A stretch of 63,177 nucleotides of DNA from contig VEPN01000017.1 of assembly GCA_012026835.1 (NCBI GenBank), positions 1 to 63,177 on the forward strand, read 5' to 3'. The notes under the pieces are model-generated. The model saw nothing but the letters and a program-made list of their open reading frames with translations, was not told where the DNA came from and did not search any database. Of this stretch, positions 54,769 through 63,044 are shown piece after piece; the first letter of the stretch is position 1; the number at the start of each line of letters is the position of its first letter. The position numbers and the translations under genes were made by a program. Origin of the DNA: Candidatus Methanoperedens sp. Lineage in GTDB: Archaea > Halobacteriota > Methanosarcinia > Methanosarcinales > Methanoperedenaceae.

Positions 54769-56120
54769 GAAAAATGACAAATCGTCTGGTACTGCTGGGT
54801 TTTTTACTTGGTGTTCTTTTCTGGATTTTTGACTCTTATATAGATGCTTCGTTTTTCGGTAAAGAAAGTTTTGCACAGACATTTTTTAATCCCAGTATCT
54901 TTGAAATTTATATACGGTCATTTGTAATGCTCCTTTTCCTGGCTTTCAGTATATATGTAGAAACCATCATTACTATACTCAAAAAGACAGAAGCTGAACT
55001 TAAGAGAGTGAGCCACCAGAATAAACTGATACTGGATTCCGCAGGTGAAGGGATATTCGGGCTGGATTTGCAGGGGAATATAACGTTTCTCAATCCATCT
55101 GTTGTGAACCTTACAGGTTATGATGAAAAAGAACTTATCGGGAAAAACAGTCACAATCTCATTCACCGTTTGAAGCAGGATGGAACACCATTCCCTAAAG
55201 ATGATTGCCCGATATGTGCGGCATACAGGGATGGTGTTGTTCGCCATGAAGAAAATGATGTGTTCTGGAGAAAAGATGGCACGAGCTTCCCTGTTGAATA
55301 TGTAAGCACTCCGATACTGGAGAAAAATGTCCTCATAGGTGCAGTCGTGGTTTTTAAGGATATATCTGATCGCAAAAAAATGGAAGAAACGCATCTTGAG
55401 AACATGCGCCTCCTTGTAGCGAACAAAGCAAAATCCGGGTTCTTAGCTAATATGAGTCACGAGTTGAGAACACCTCTGAACTCGATCATCGGGTTTTCAG
55501 AGCTTCTGAAGCAGAGAAGTGGCCTTAATGAGAAACAAGAGCATTATATTGAAAATATTCTTAAAAGCAGCAAGCACTTGTTAGAACTTATTGACGACAT
55601 TCTTGACATTAGTAAAGTTGAAGCAGGAAAAATTGAATTAACAATAGAAAAAACATCTTTGATTGGTATCATAAATGAAACTGTATCCCTAATTAAAGAC
55701 AATGCCCAGAAGAACAATATAAGTTTGATAAAAGAACTTGATCCGCAACTGGATATAATAGAGGCAGATAAGAGGAGAATCAAGCAGGTACTTTTCAACC
55801 TTCTGAGCAACTCTATAAAATTCAGCAAGAAAGAAGGCGGAATCGCAACGATAAAAACGAAAAAAGAAGGAGACATGGTAAAAATCTCTGTTTCAGATAC
55901 AGGCATTGGGATAAACGTAGACAAGATGGAGAGATTGTTCAAGAGTTTTGAACAACTTGATTCCGGAAGCGCAAGAAAATATGGCGGAGCTGGCCTGGGG
56001 CTTGTAATTTCAAAACAGTTAGTTGAACTCCACGGGGGAAAAATCATGGCAGAGAGTAAGGAGGGTGAAGGAACGACCTTCACTTTTTTACTACCCCTGA
56101 TGAAAAAAGAAAAAAACTGA
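54765..56120 (+). CDS. Membrane histidine kinase 8 (2TM-PAS-HisKA-HATPase)
   Basis: Two N-terminal membrane spans (about 8-26 and 50-70), then a PAS at about 85-205 with KQDGTPFPKDDCPICAAYRD and DVFWRKDGTSFPVEYVSTPI, and the core [47 protein letters not shown] and GAGLGLVIS. The short external loop means the signal is probably membrane or cytosolic. It overlaps kinase 7 by ATGA and closes the signalling island; the next gene is convergent, five bases away. Confidence 0.9.
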   Translation: MRKMTNRLVLLGFLLGVLFWIFDSYIDASFFGKESFAQTFFNPSIFEIYIRSFVMLLFLAFSIYVETIITILKKTEAELKRVSHQNKLILDSAGEGIFGLDLQGNITFLNPSVVNLTGYDEKELIGKNSHNLIHRLKQDGTPFPKDDCPICAAYRDGVVRHEENDVFWRKDGTSFPVEYVSTPILEKNVLIGAVVVFKDISDRKKMEETHLENMRLLVANKAKSGFLANMSHELRTPLNSIIGFSELLKQRSGLNEKQEHYIENILKSSKHLLELIDDILDISKVEAGKIELTIEKTSLIGIINETVSLIKDNAQKNNISLIKELDPQLDIIEADKRRIKQVLFNLLSNSIKFSKKEGGIATIKTKKEGDMVKISVSDTGIGINVDKMERLFKSFEQLDSGSARKYGGAGLGLVISKQLVELHGGKIMAESKEGEGTTFTFLLPLMKKEKN

Positions 56121-56125
56121 CTTTC

Positions 56126-56995
56126 TCACCTGTTATTTCCCTTTCCCGGAGTCCGTGAGGGCGGCATGTAAGGAGTGGGAATGAATTCCACAGAAGGCCG
56201 CCTCGTCCCTGCCTGCGGGTAGAGTTCCATCAGGTCGTATATCTCCTTGAACACAAGCCCGCTCACAGGCAATCCCATCTCCAGGGCTTTTTCAAAATCG
56301 ATTGGATAATCATGTGTCCAGCGTCCCTGGCTCAGCATTTTTGCAAGTTCTGCGGCCTTCTCAGGTGCAAGATGCTCAAGCAGCAGATTATGGACTGTAT
56401 TATATACCTGATCAATGGCCTTCTTCGCAACGTCGCCCAGGATGAGTGTCTGGTCGTCCCTGTTCGGATTGGGTTGTTCCAGAGCCTTGAGTATGGAGGC
56501 CGCAGGATAGTAGCCCATCTGCCCTCCAAGCTGGGGATCGACCGGGCCGAGAACCGCATTCGGGTCCATGACTATCTCATCTGCCCCCAGTGCAACAAGC
56601 GTTCCCCCGGACATGGCATAGTGAGGAACGAATACTGTGACCTTGCCCTTATGACGCTTCAGGGCGCAGGCTATCTGCTCAGATGCAAGGACAAGCCCGC
56701 CCGGTGTATGGAGCACGAGGTCTATGGGCATCTCCGGCGGCGTCATACGGATTGCCCGCAGCACAGCTTCAGAATCCTCGATGTCGATGTAGCGGGCTAT
56801 TGGTATGCCAAGGAAGCTCATGGTTTCCTGTCTGTGTATCATGGTAATTACTCTTGACGCACGTTTTTTTTCCATGTTCTGTATGATAGAAAAACGTCTG
56901 GCAGCGAGCAGGCGTTTCTGCATTACAGGAATAAAAAATGATATTAGAAAGAAAATCCAGATAATATTCAGTAAGTCGCTTATATTGGTGGCCAT
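56126..56995 (-). CDS. Membrane-anchored ClpP-fold serine protease (SDH family)
   Basis: An N-terminal membrane span (IIWIFFLISFFIPVMQKR) is followed by a crotonase/ClpP-fold domain. The nucleophile region is HYAMSGGTLVALGADEIVMD, preceded by DLVLHTPGGLVLASEQIACA, and the catalytic-base region is AVLGPVDPQLGGQMGYYPAA. Relatives are annotated as SDH-type serine proteases and may act in membrane protein quality control like SppA. It lies four bases after the M24 peptidase gene on the same strand, at the end of the NOR operon. Confidence 0.85.
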   Translation of the reverse strand: MATNISDLLNIIWIFFLISFFIPVMQKRLLAARRFSIIQNMEKKRASRVITMIHRQETMSFLGIPIARYIDIEDSEAVLRAIRMTPPEMPIDLVLHTPGGLVLASEQIACALKRHKGKVTVFVPHYAMSGGTLVALGADEIVMDPNAVLGPVDPQLGGQMGYYPAASILKALEQPNPNRDDQTLILGDVAKKAIDQVYNTVHNLLLEHLAPEKAAELAKMLSQGRWTHDYPIDFEKALEMGLPVSGLVFKEIYDLMELYPQAGTRRPSVEFIPTPYMPPSRTPGKGNNR

Positions 56996-56999
56996 TTTA

Positions 57000-58121
57000 T
57001 CACTCTGGAATAAGCGTGCGCGGATATCCGGTCAGAATTTTCGGTCCGGCCGCGCCGACTACGATCGTATCTTCCACCCTCACGCCCCACGAACCCATAT
57101 ATAGCCCGCAGTTGCCCACCGAGATCACGACATTGGATGCAAGAGGTGGCGGTTCCTTCTCGCCGTGGAAGAAAGCATGGCCAGGGGGCAGCGGCGACTC
57201 CTCGAACTCGATACCCACACCATGTATGGGCGGCCCGAAAATATGTTCTTCATGACCTGCCTCTTTAAGCACACCATGAAGTGTTTCTTCAAGTTCTTCC
57301 ATTCCGACTCCCGCCTTCGCCTTTGCGATAGTGGCCTGCTGGGCCTTCAAATAGAGGTCATAGGCTGCCTGTTGCTCACCTGAAGGTTTGCCGGCGCATA
57401 CTGTCCGGCATATATCGGCGCTGTAACCGTTGACTATGGGATGGATGTCAATCATCACAAGATCATCTTTTTGAAGCTTTCGCAGGGTAGGCAGTCCGTG
57501 TGCGATACTGGTGCGCGGCCCGGAGCTTACATATGTCCGCCAGAACTCTTCAGCCCCGGCATTACGCATGGCATACTCGGCCTCAGCAGCTACCTGGCTT
57601 TCAGTAGACCCCGGAACCACAGCATCAACAGCGGCCTCCATCCCTGTATCTGCCGCTTTCGCTGCCGCACGTATTCGTCTTATCTCTTCATCATCCTTGA
57701 CCATCCGCAGTTCAGACATGATATGGGTGCAATCCTTTGCCACTACACCTTCCGGTTTTGCATGGGGATGCGTGAACATTCCCATCATAGACTGCGTGAG
57801 AAAGGTGTACTCAAGGCCTACTGAGCCCTTTTTTATTCCAAAATGCTCAAAATAATGGGCTATGGAATGGATCATTCCAACCTCGTCCTCAAAACCTGTA
57901 ATGTTATCGGAATGCGCAAGTGCTTTTACATCATCAACATCTGTCCGGGGCACTCCAAGCCCGACTTTTCCATCACCGGTGATTATCATGAAAGCGCATA
58001 AACGCCCGTCACCGGTAAGATAGAACATGTTCGCAGGTTTAGCAAGAAGCAAGGCATCAAGTCCTGCCTCTTTCATAAGGTTATTGCATTTTCTTAAACG
58101 TTCTTGATACGGATTATTCAT
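57000..58121 (-). CDS. M24 family aminopeptidase (Xaa-Pro type)
   Basis: The N-terminal creatinase-like domain (about 1-130) precedes the pita-bread catalytic domain. Metal ligands are visible: Asp in MIDIHPIVNGYSADICRTVC (two), His in FGPPIHGVGIEFEE, Glu in the following FEESPLPPG and Glu in VEDTIVV. The family removes N-terminal residues before proline. The ATG overlaps the NorB stop by ATGA, so it is co-translated with the reductase; why a peptidase sits here is unclear. Confidence 0.88.
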   Translation of the reverse strand: MNNPYQERLRKCNNLMKEAGLDALLLAKPANMFYLTGDGRLCAFMIITGDGKVGLGVPRTDVDDVKALAHSDNITGFEDEVGMIHSIAHYFEHFGIKKGSVGLEYTFLTQSMMGMFTHPHAKPEGVVAKDCTHIMSELRMVKDDEEIRRIRAAAKAADTGMEAAVDAVVPGSTESQVAAEAEYAMRNAGAEEFWRTYVSSGPRTSIAHGLPTLRKLQKDDLVMIDIHPIVNGYSADICRTVCAGKPSGEQQAAYDLYLKAQQATIAKAKAGVGMEELEETLHGVLKEAGHEEHIFGPPIHGVGIEFEESPLPPGHAFFHGEKEPPPLASNVVISVGNCGLYMGSWGVRVEDTIVVGAAGPKILTGYPRTLIPE

Positions 58122-59497
58122 CTTTTTACCTCCTTTGTTTCATCAATAAAACCCCCGGTATTCGGCCGGCTCAAGACTATCAAATCATATGCCACTATGA
58201 TCCCCCCGACAAGAGCGATGACCCCTCCTATGGTCCGCCAGCCATAGAAAGGCAAGAGCATATTCTGGACTGCCATAAAGCTTACTCCCTGCATCCGTTG
58301 CTGGTAAACCTGGATTATCCCGGCGATAACGAGTGCTATTATCATATTCATAAAACCAAGCACGAGAACCCAGAAACCGATCCTGCCCCTGTACTGGGAG
58401 AAAGAGAACTTCCCCGCAAGCTCGGGGACCGCGATGTAGGCTATCCCCAGCACCAGCAGTAAATACGTTCCCGGAGTTGCAAAGTGGGCATGGGATGCTG
58501 TTATCTGGGTGCCGTGCGTGAAGAAATTGACCTGAGGGAGGGTGTGCATGAAGCCCCAGACGCCTGCCCCCAGCACGTTCCCCAGAGCTGCGCCAATTAT
58601 CATGTAAAGTGCCACCTTATTAGGAATGGGCTTTCTGTTCTCCTTCAAATCCTTATAAGCCGACCATACCATGAGGAAAAGAGGTACAGGCTCAAGTGCG
58701 CTGAAGAGCCCGCCGAGGAAAAGCCAGAATCCGGGTGTGCCTATCCAGAAATAATGGTGCCCCTGGCCGATTATTCCGGTCAGGAGAATCAGTGCAACCT
58801 CAATAGCGAGGTATTTCTCGATTATCCCACGCTTCACATCGGTCATGGAAAGAAGGACAAGCGCAATGATACCTGCGGCTATAAGCTCAAAAGTCGCCTC
58901 GACCCAGTAATGCACGACCCACCACCTGAAGTACTCGGCTGCTACCAGGCTGTTGAACCATATCTCTCCCGGAATATACATGAGTATCGAGCCGACAGCC
59001 CCCCAGGCCAGGACTATCATGGGGGAGCTCATCTCCTTCTTCCGCCCCACAACTGTAGCCCCGACATTATATACTACAGTTAGCAGGCCGATAGTAAGCA
59101 AAATGTCCCAGAATCTCCCGGCTTCGACGTATTCCCGCCCTTCCACAAGCCACCAGTTCGCTCCTGTAAAGAAAAATTCAGAGATTATTATACCGACGCC
59201 GGAAAGTATGAGGAACCAGAACTGGAAATCGATCATCCGGGGATGTTTTATGTCCCTTCCGACTTCTCCGGGCAAAAGATAGTACAGCCCGCCGATGAAT
59301 CCAAGAAGTATCCAGAGTATCATGAGGTTAAGATGGAGGGCTTTGTAGATGTCAAACGGAAAGAGAAGGTTTGTGTTCCTCGATACCATCTGGATACTCA
59401 TTAATAAACCCAGTATCATCTGGAGGACAAAAAGCAGGACTGCGGCAATGAAGTATTTCCGCGTCTTTGCCCGCGAGAGGTATAATTCGCCATTCAT
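58118..59497 (-). CDS. norB: Nitric oxide reductase subunit B
   Basis: A haem-copper superfamily membrane enzyme with about 12 spans that reduces 2 NO to N2O. Metal ligands in place are His196 in VVHYWVEATFE, His247/His248 in GHHYFWIGTP, and His336 and His338 in TASHAHFATPG. Glutamates 200 and 204 match the Glu pair near the non-haem iron of cNOR, and ALEPVP keeps a third conserved Glu. The cross-linked Tyr of oxygen reductases is not present in the HYWVE motif. This favours NOR over oxidase. It overlaps norC by ATGA. Confidence 0.9.
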   Translation of the reverse strand: MNGELYLSRAKTRKYFIAAVLLFVLQMILGLLMSIQMVSRNTNLLFPFDIYKALHLNLMILWILLGFIGGLYYLLPGEVGRDIKHPRMIDFQFWFLILSGVGIIISEFFFTGANWWLVEGREYVEAGRFWDILLTIGLLTVVYNVGATVVGRKKEMSSPMIVLAWGAVGSILMYIPGEIWFNSLVAAEYFRWWVVHYWVEATFELIAAGIIALVLLSMTDVKRGIIEKYLAIEVALILLTGIIGQGHHYFWIGTPGFWLFLGGLFSALEPVPLFLMVWSAYKDLKENRKPIPNKVALYMIIGAALGNVLGAGVWGFMHTLPQVNFFTHGTQITASHAHFATPGTYLLLVLGIAYIAVPELAGKFSFSQYRGRIGFWVLVLGFMNMIIALVIAGIIQVYQQRMQGVSFMAVQNMLLPFYGWRTIGGVIALVGGIIVAYDLIVLSRPNTGGFIDETKEVKR

Positions 59498-60075
59498 GTC
59501 TTATTTCCCACCTTTGCGCGCTCGTATGCCAGGACCAGCGCAAATATTATGAGATTGAAGAATACGATCCCAGCTACCACCTGCCAGATACCCATAGGCC
59601 GGATATTCTCAGCGGCCGTCCCATCAAGTCCGCCATCGCGGTCCCACGAGCCGTTGTTGGGCCAGCCGTTGGTATCCAGCATATCGGTATATTTAAGAAA
59701 TGCGACCAAACGATATGCATCCTCGTTACCCATACCCCTGTCCCTCATCGGCGGCATGCCTTTTGAAGGAAAGCCTGACTGGATGATGCCCGCCAGGGAG
59801 GCTCCGTTCCCGCCTGTCCTCTTATAGACCCGGGTCAAATCCGGAGCAAAATATGCCCCGTTCCCGACAATGGTATGGCAATCCATGCACTGGTACTGTT
59901 CAAAGGCTTTCTTACCTTCTACTGCATCGTAATTCTTGCCGTTGAAGCTTACGGTGACCTGCAAGGGGTCAGGGTTCTTATTTGCAAAGTCTGTGTAAAA
60001 CGAGATTATGCTGAACGGGATTAAAAGAAGCGCGGGCACAAGAAGCCCGATTATCATGAGCTTTGTGTTGTTCAT
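59494..60075 (-). CDS. norC: Nitric oxide reductase subunit C-like cytochrome c
   Basis: An N-terminal membrane span (MIIGLLVPALLLIPFSIISF) and a single haem c site YQCMDCHTIVGNGAYFAPDL, the NorC signature, with the axial Met in KGMPPMRDRG. It passes electrons from a donor cytochrome to NorB. Unlike typical NorC, which ends soon after the haem domain, this one has a second C-terminal span (QVVAGIVFFNLIIFALVLAY). ATGA overlaps link it to both neighbours. Confidence 0.88.
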   Translation of the reverse strand: MNNTKLMIIGLLVPALLLIPFSIISFYTDFANKNPDPLQVTVSFNGKNYDAVEGKKAFEQYQCMDCHTIVGNGAYFAPDLTRVYKRTGGNGASLAGIIQSGFPSKGMPPMRDRGMGNEDAYRLVAFLKYTDMLDTNGWPNNGSWDRDGGLDGTAAENIRPMGIWQVVAGIVFFNLIIFALVLAYERAKVGNKT

Positions 60076-60851
60076 CTTTCAAGCAGCCCCCTGCCGAACA
60101 GGTAAATTGTCCAGGCGGCTATTGCTATTGAGATGAGAATTATGACAGCGCCGCCTGATGTCATGTACCATTCGTTGTCTTTTGGGATTTCTATCGATGG
60201 TGAAGGGTCCACAGCCGCCTGTGATGTCGCCTGAGGAGGGTAATCCCTGAACTGGAACGTCCAGAGATACTTGACTGCATTCCAGCGCCCGCCTTGTGCA
60301 AGAGAATCTTTCCACGGGGGCATTGCTGTCTCGGCCACACCTTCGCTTACACTCTTAAAGAAAACGGCAGGTTGCACATATGCCATCCTGCTCAGGTTCG
60401 TGAAATCAAATGCGCCGGGAAGACCTGACCCGTCGCCTTTTTCGCCGTGGCATGAAGTGCAGTTCTTATTAAAAATATCCTTTCCGTTATCCACGCCCGT
60501 CCTGTCGGCCCAGAATGTCCAGATATAAGCCACAACGTCCCATCTTTTGGACAGGGAGAGGTTACCAAAGGATGGCATGGCTTTTCCGGGGACTCCATTT
60601 GTGACTGTTGTGAAAAGGAGTGTGGAATTCCTGACTATCATTATCTCACTGTTCGTGAAGTCAGATGCCCCGTTCATGCCTGAGCCGTCTCCTTTTCCGC
60701 CGTGGCAGGCCGCACAGCTCATGCGGTAAACATCATATCCCGAATTGACAGAAGGTTTTTCCAAAGGGTATTGGGCTGATACGGGGCTAATTAAAATAAA
60801 CAGGCAAAATAACATGGAAAACATTTTGTGCAATATAACCACTCCACTCAT
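60072..60851 (-). CDS. Membrane-anchored diheme cytochrome c
   Basis: A signal peptide (FSMLFCLFILISPVSA) precedes two tandem haem domains, MSCAACHGGKGDGSG (near residue 53) and NCTSCHGEKGDGSG (near 140). Each has a distal Met (GKAMPSFG; ETAMPPWK). A C-terminal span (VIILISIAIAAWTIYLFGRG) anchors it. It is the first gene of the NOR operon and probably the electron donor to NorC. An internal ATG (residue 10) is an alternative start. Confidence 0.88.
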   Translation of the reverse strand: MSGVVILHKMFSMLFCLFILISPVSAQYPLEKPSVNSGYDVYRMSCAACHGGKGDGSGMNGASDFTNSEIMIVRNSTLLFTTVTNGVPGKAMPSFGNLSLSKRWDVVAYIWTFWADRTGVDNGKDIFNKNCTSCHGEKGDGSGLPGAFDFTNLSRMAYVQPAVFFKSVSEGVAETAMPPWKDSLAQGGRWNAVKYLWTFQFRDYPPQATSQAAVDPSPSIEIPKDNEWYMTSGGAVIILISIAIAAWTIYLFGRGLLER

Positions 60852-60883
60852 CTTACTAACCTTATTATTCAGGTTTGTTTCTT

Positions 60884-60897
60884 GGTTATATATAGTT
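60884..60897 (-). promoter_or_regulatory. TATA-like promoter of the NOR operon
   Basis: On the minus strand AACTATATATAACC lies 33-46 bases before the diheme cytochrome start, the normal distance for an archaeal promoter with a short leader. Confidence 0.5.
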
Positions 60898-60930
60898 ATT
60901 TAAATGATTCTATGTATTATCATTTAGATG

Positions 60931-61827
60931 TTAGCCTCCTTCCGCGTCAGTGTGTATGAAACAGTAGCCTCCTTTTATGGACTGGTGCACCTTTTCGCGT
61001 ACTTCCTCGGCAATGCGGTCAGCTTCTTCGATGGGAAGCCCGCGCTTTACTTCGATATGCATCCCGACATGGACAGTGTCGGGCCCTATGTACTCTGCCC
61101 GCATGTCATGCACCCCCAGGACTCCATCCACAGAGCGGGCCGTATTTTCAATCTTATTCAAGTATTCGGATCCCGGAGAGCGCCCGAGCAGGAAGCTCAG
61201 GTTGTCCCTGAAGAGGCCGATAGCGTTAAAGGCAATGATCGTGGCCACGGCAATGGAAGCGAGGGGATCGGCGATATATTCCCCGCGCATAATGAACAAT
61301 GTACCCACAAGCGCAGCCAGCAGGCCCAGTTCATCGTTGAACAATTCCATGAGCTGGGCTTTTGCTGCGGCCCCCTTTTTCTTTTTTGTGTACAAACTGA
61401 AAAGGGGAATTGCGGCGACAAACATCGATGTTATAAGTACGCCGGCGGCAAGCCATAGGTTCTCGTAGGCCGCTTCTTCAGGCCGGAAAAGCCGGGGAAT
61501 CGCTTCTTCATACAATTTGAAGCTGGTAAATGATATGAACAGTGTCGCAGCCACGAGTGCAGCCGCATTCTGCGCCCTGCCATAGCCGAACATATGGACT
61601 TCATCCGCCTCCTTGCGGGACCATATCGAAGCTGCAAGAAGAAAACTTGAAACAAAAATATCGCTGAGAGTGTGCAGGGCTTCAGCAAAAATAGCCATGA
61701 CTCCTGTCATGAAGTAAACAGCCAGCTTCATGACAAACACGATGATATATATCCCCACACTCAGCTTGAGGGCGCGCACATCGCTCTCCCCGGAAGTGGC
61801 AGCTTCCATGTTTATCGTTTCCTCCAA
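60931..61827 (-). CDS. Cation diffusion facilitator transporter
   Basis: A 298-residue exporter with six spans. Metal-site motifs are EALHTLSDIFVSSFLLAASI (His-x3-Asp) in the second span and DELGLLAALVGTLF in the fifth, with HMFGYGRAQNAAAL after the third loop. The C-terminal cytosolic domain (ENTARSVDGVLGVHDMRAEY) is the usual CDF ferredoxin-like fold. It exports divalent metals such as Zn2+, Fe2+ or Mn2+ using the proton gradient. It stands alone 79 bases before the NOR operon, so it has its own unit. Confidence 0.9.
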   Translation of the reverse strand: MEETINMEAATSGESDVRALKLSVGIYIIVFVMKLAVYFMTGVMAIFAEALHTLSDIFVSSFLLAASIWSRKEADEVHMFGYGRAQNAAALVAATLFISFTSFKLYEEAIPRLFRPEEAAYENLWLAAGVLITSMFVAAIPLFSLYTKKKKGAAAKAQLMELFNDELGLLAALVGTLFIMRGEYIADPLASIAVATIIAFNAIGLFRDNLSFLLGRSPGSEYLNKIENTARSVDGVLGVHDMRAEYIGPDTVHVGMHIEVKRGLPIEEADRIAEEVREKVHQSIKGGYCFIHTDAEGG

Positions 61828-61902
61828 TTATGCCTTCCCTCTTAGAGGGGGAATCAACCGAACTTGCGGTTATAAATCTACTCCTTATGATACGTATTCC
61901 TG

Positions 61903-62541
61903 TTACCTGGTGTGAGCCTCTAACTCCGTGTTGTTCTCCGTTGTCTTCGTTGCATCCGGATAGTGTCCTTCTGCCATTTCCGTGGCAGCTTTATAGATAC
62001 GTTCAACGAAGTGTATGTATTCTACATAGTGGCTTACATAATCCCTCCCGGCCTCTACGTCATTGGCATCATAATCCTTTCGCTCCATGACGCCGTTGTA
62101 CTGATCAGTGACCCCTTCTTCCACAGATTCTGTCAGAAACTTCAGTAACGGTTTCAGTTTTTCTTCCTCAAGCGCCTCGTCCGCGGCAGGAATAGCAGGT
62201 TCCGATTCACTCCCCGCAGGTTTCAGACCCGTGTAGGCTGCACCTTCCCCGGCTCGATGAATGCGAACTAATGTCTCAAAGAACCAGTAGTCTGCAAGTT
62301 CTTTTACCTTCGGATCAAGCTCCCGGACTGCAAGTGTCTTATTGAAAGCTTCTTTTATTTCCTCTTCATTTTTCTCCTGCACCCAGATAAGAACCATGTT
62401 CGCGTTCCCGGTCTCCAGTGCGTCCCTGGCAGCTTTGACAACAGGTCCGTCCATGGTGTCACAGTGTGCAGAAGCCACGCCAGATCCTGTAATTACGAAC
62501 AGGACAGCCAGTACGACTATTATAAAGTACTTACTTTTCAT
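61903..62541 (-). CDS. Secreted DUF6448-like protein
   Basis: A signal peptide (YFIIVVLAVLFVITGSGVAS) precedes SAHCDTMDGPVVKAARDALE, a conserved His-Cys-Asp start of the mature domain. The helical remainder has LADYWFFETLVRIHRAGEGA and YVSHYVEYIHFVERIYKAAT, with several histidines. I associate this with the DUF6448 family, whose function is unknown. The ATG at 62541 follows a GGGAGGAAAT box; the frame is open five codons further up. The His/Cys content suggests metal or haem binding, unproven. Confidence 0.75.
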   Translation of the reverse strand: MKSKYFIIVVLAVLFVITGSGVASAHCDTMDGPVVKAARDALETGNANMVLIWVQEKNEEEIKEAFNKTLAVRELDPKVKELADYWFFETLVRIHRAGEGAAYTGLKPAGSESEPAIPAADEALEEEKLKPLLKFLTESVEEGVTDQYNGVMERKDYDANDVEAGRDYVSHYVEYIHFVERIYKAATEMAEGHYPDATKTTENNTELEAHTR

Positions 62542-62591
62542 AATATTTCCTCCCAAACTTTCACGAAATTTACTGACGTTTTCCCCGTATT

Positions 62592-62840
62592 TCAGGCAGT
62601 TGCCGCTTTTCTATGAGTTATGAACCTGTACGACTTCCCTGATACCCCGACGACCAGCCTTTCTATGCCTATAAAAAGCAGCGCCACCGCAAAGAGTATA
62701 ACCAGCGTGCGCAACGCAAGCAACGGATTGATAATAGCCATAATAGCGGCTACTATGGAAATGATGCCGCTGATTATAGCCAGCAACCGCATCCATCCCG
62801 GCAATCGGACTGCTTCTGATTCCTCTAATGTCTCAGCCAT
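62592..62840 (-). CDS. Small HdeD/DUF308-like membrane protein
   Basis: Two hydrophobic segments (LLAIISGIISIVAAIMAIIN and TLVILFAVALLFIGIERLVV) match one repeat unit of the HdeD/DUF308 family, which normally has six spans, so this is a short form. The ATG at 62840 is preceded by a GGGGGTGA box. A TATA-like AAGTATATATAG (about 62892-62903, minus strand) and a small palindrome CATAC/GTATG (62865-62879) lie upstream at the expected transcript start. Function unknown. Confidence 0.65.
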   Translation of the reverse strand: MAETLEESEAVRLPGWMRLLAIISGIISIVAAIMAIINPLLALRTLVILFAVALLFIGIERLVVGVSGKSYRFITHRKAATA

Positions 62841-62864
62841 ATATTCACCCCCATTATTTTTAAC

Positions 62865-62879
62865 CATACTAAATGTATG
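62865..62879. promoter_or_regulatory. Small palindrome at the probable transcript start
   Basis: CATAC (62865-62869) pairs with GTATG (62875-62879) about 15-30 bases downstream of the TATA-like box of the small membrane protein gene, a place where a repressor could sit. Short arms make this tentative. Confidence 0.3.
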
Positions 62880-63044
62880 AAATATTCGTCTATATATACT
62901 TAATTGTTAACATTTTGTTTACAGCGTTAACTGCACTCGATTTTAACGATATTTTGTAGCCATCTAAGCAATTTCCCAGATATATGTTATTGAAAAAAGA
63001 AGTGTAGCCATCGAGATACCGAACGTAAAAAACGATATCTACCA

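Noticed and set aside
58118-59497. Cytochrome c oxidase (cbb3-type) subunit I
   Set aside because: The paired glutamates in HYWVEATFE and the conserved ALEP match NorB, and a NorC-type subunit is directly coupled.
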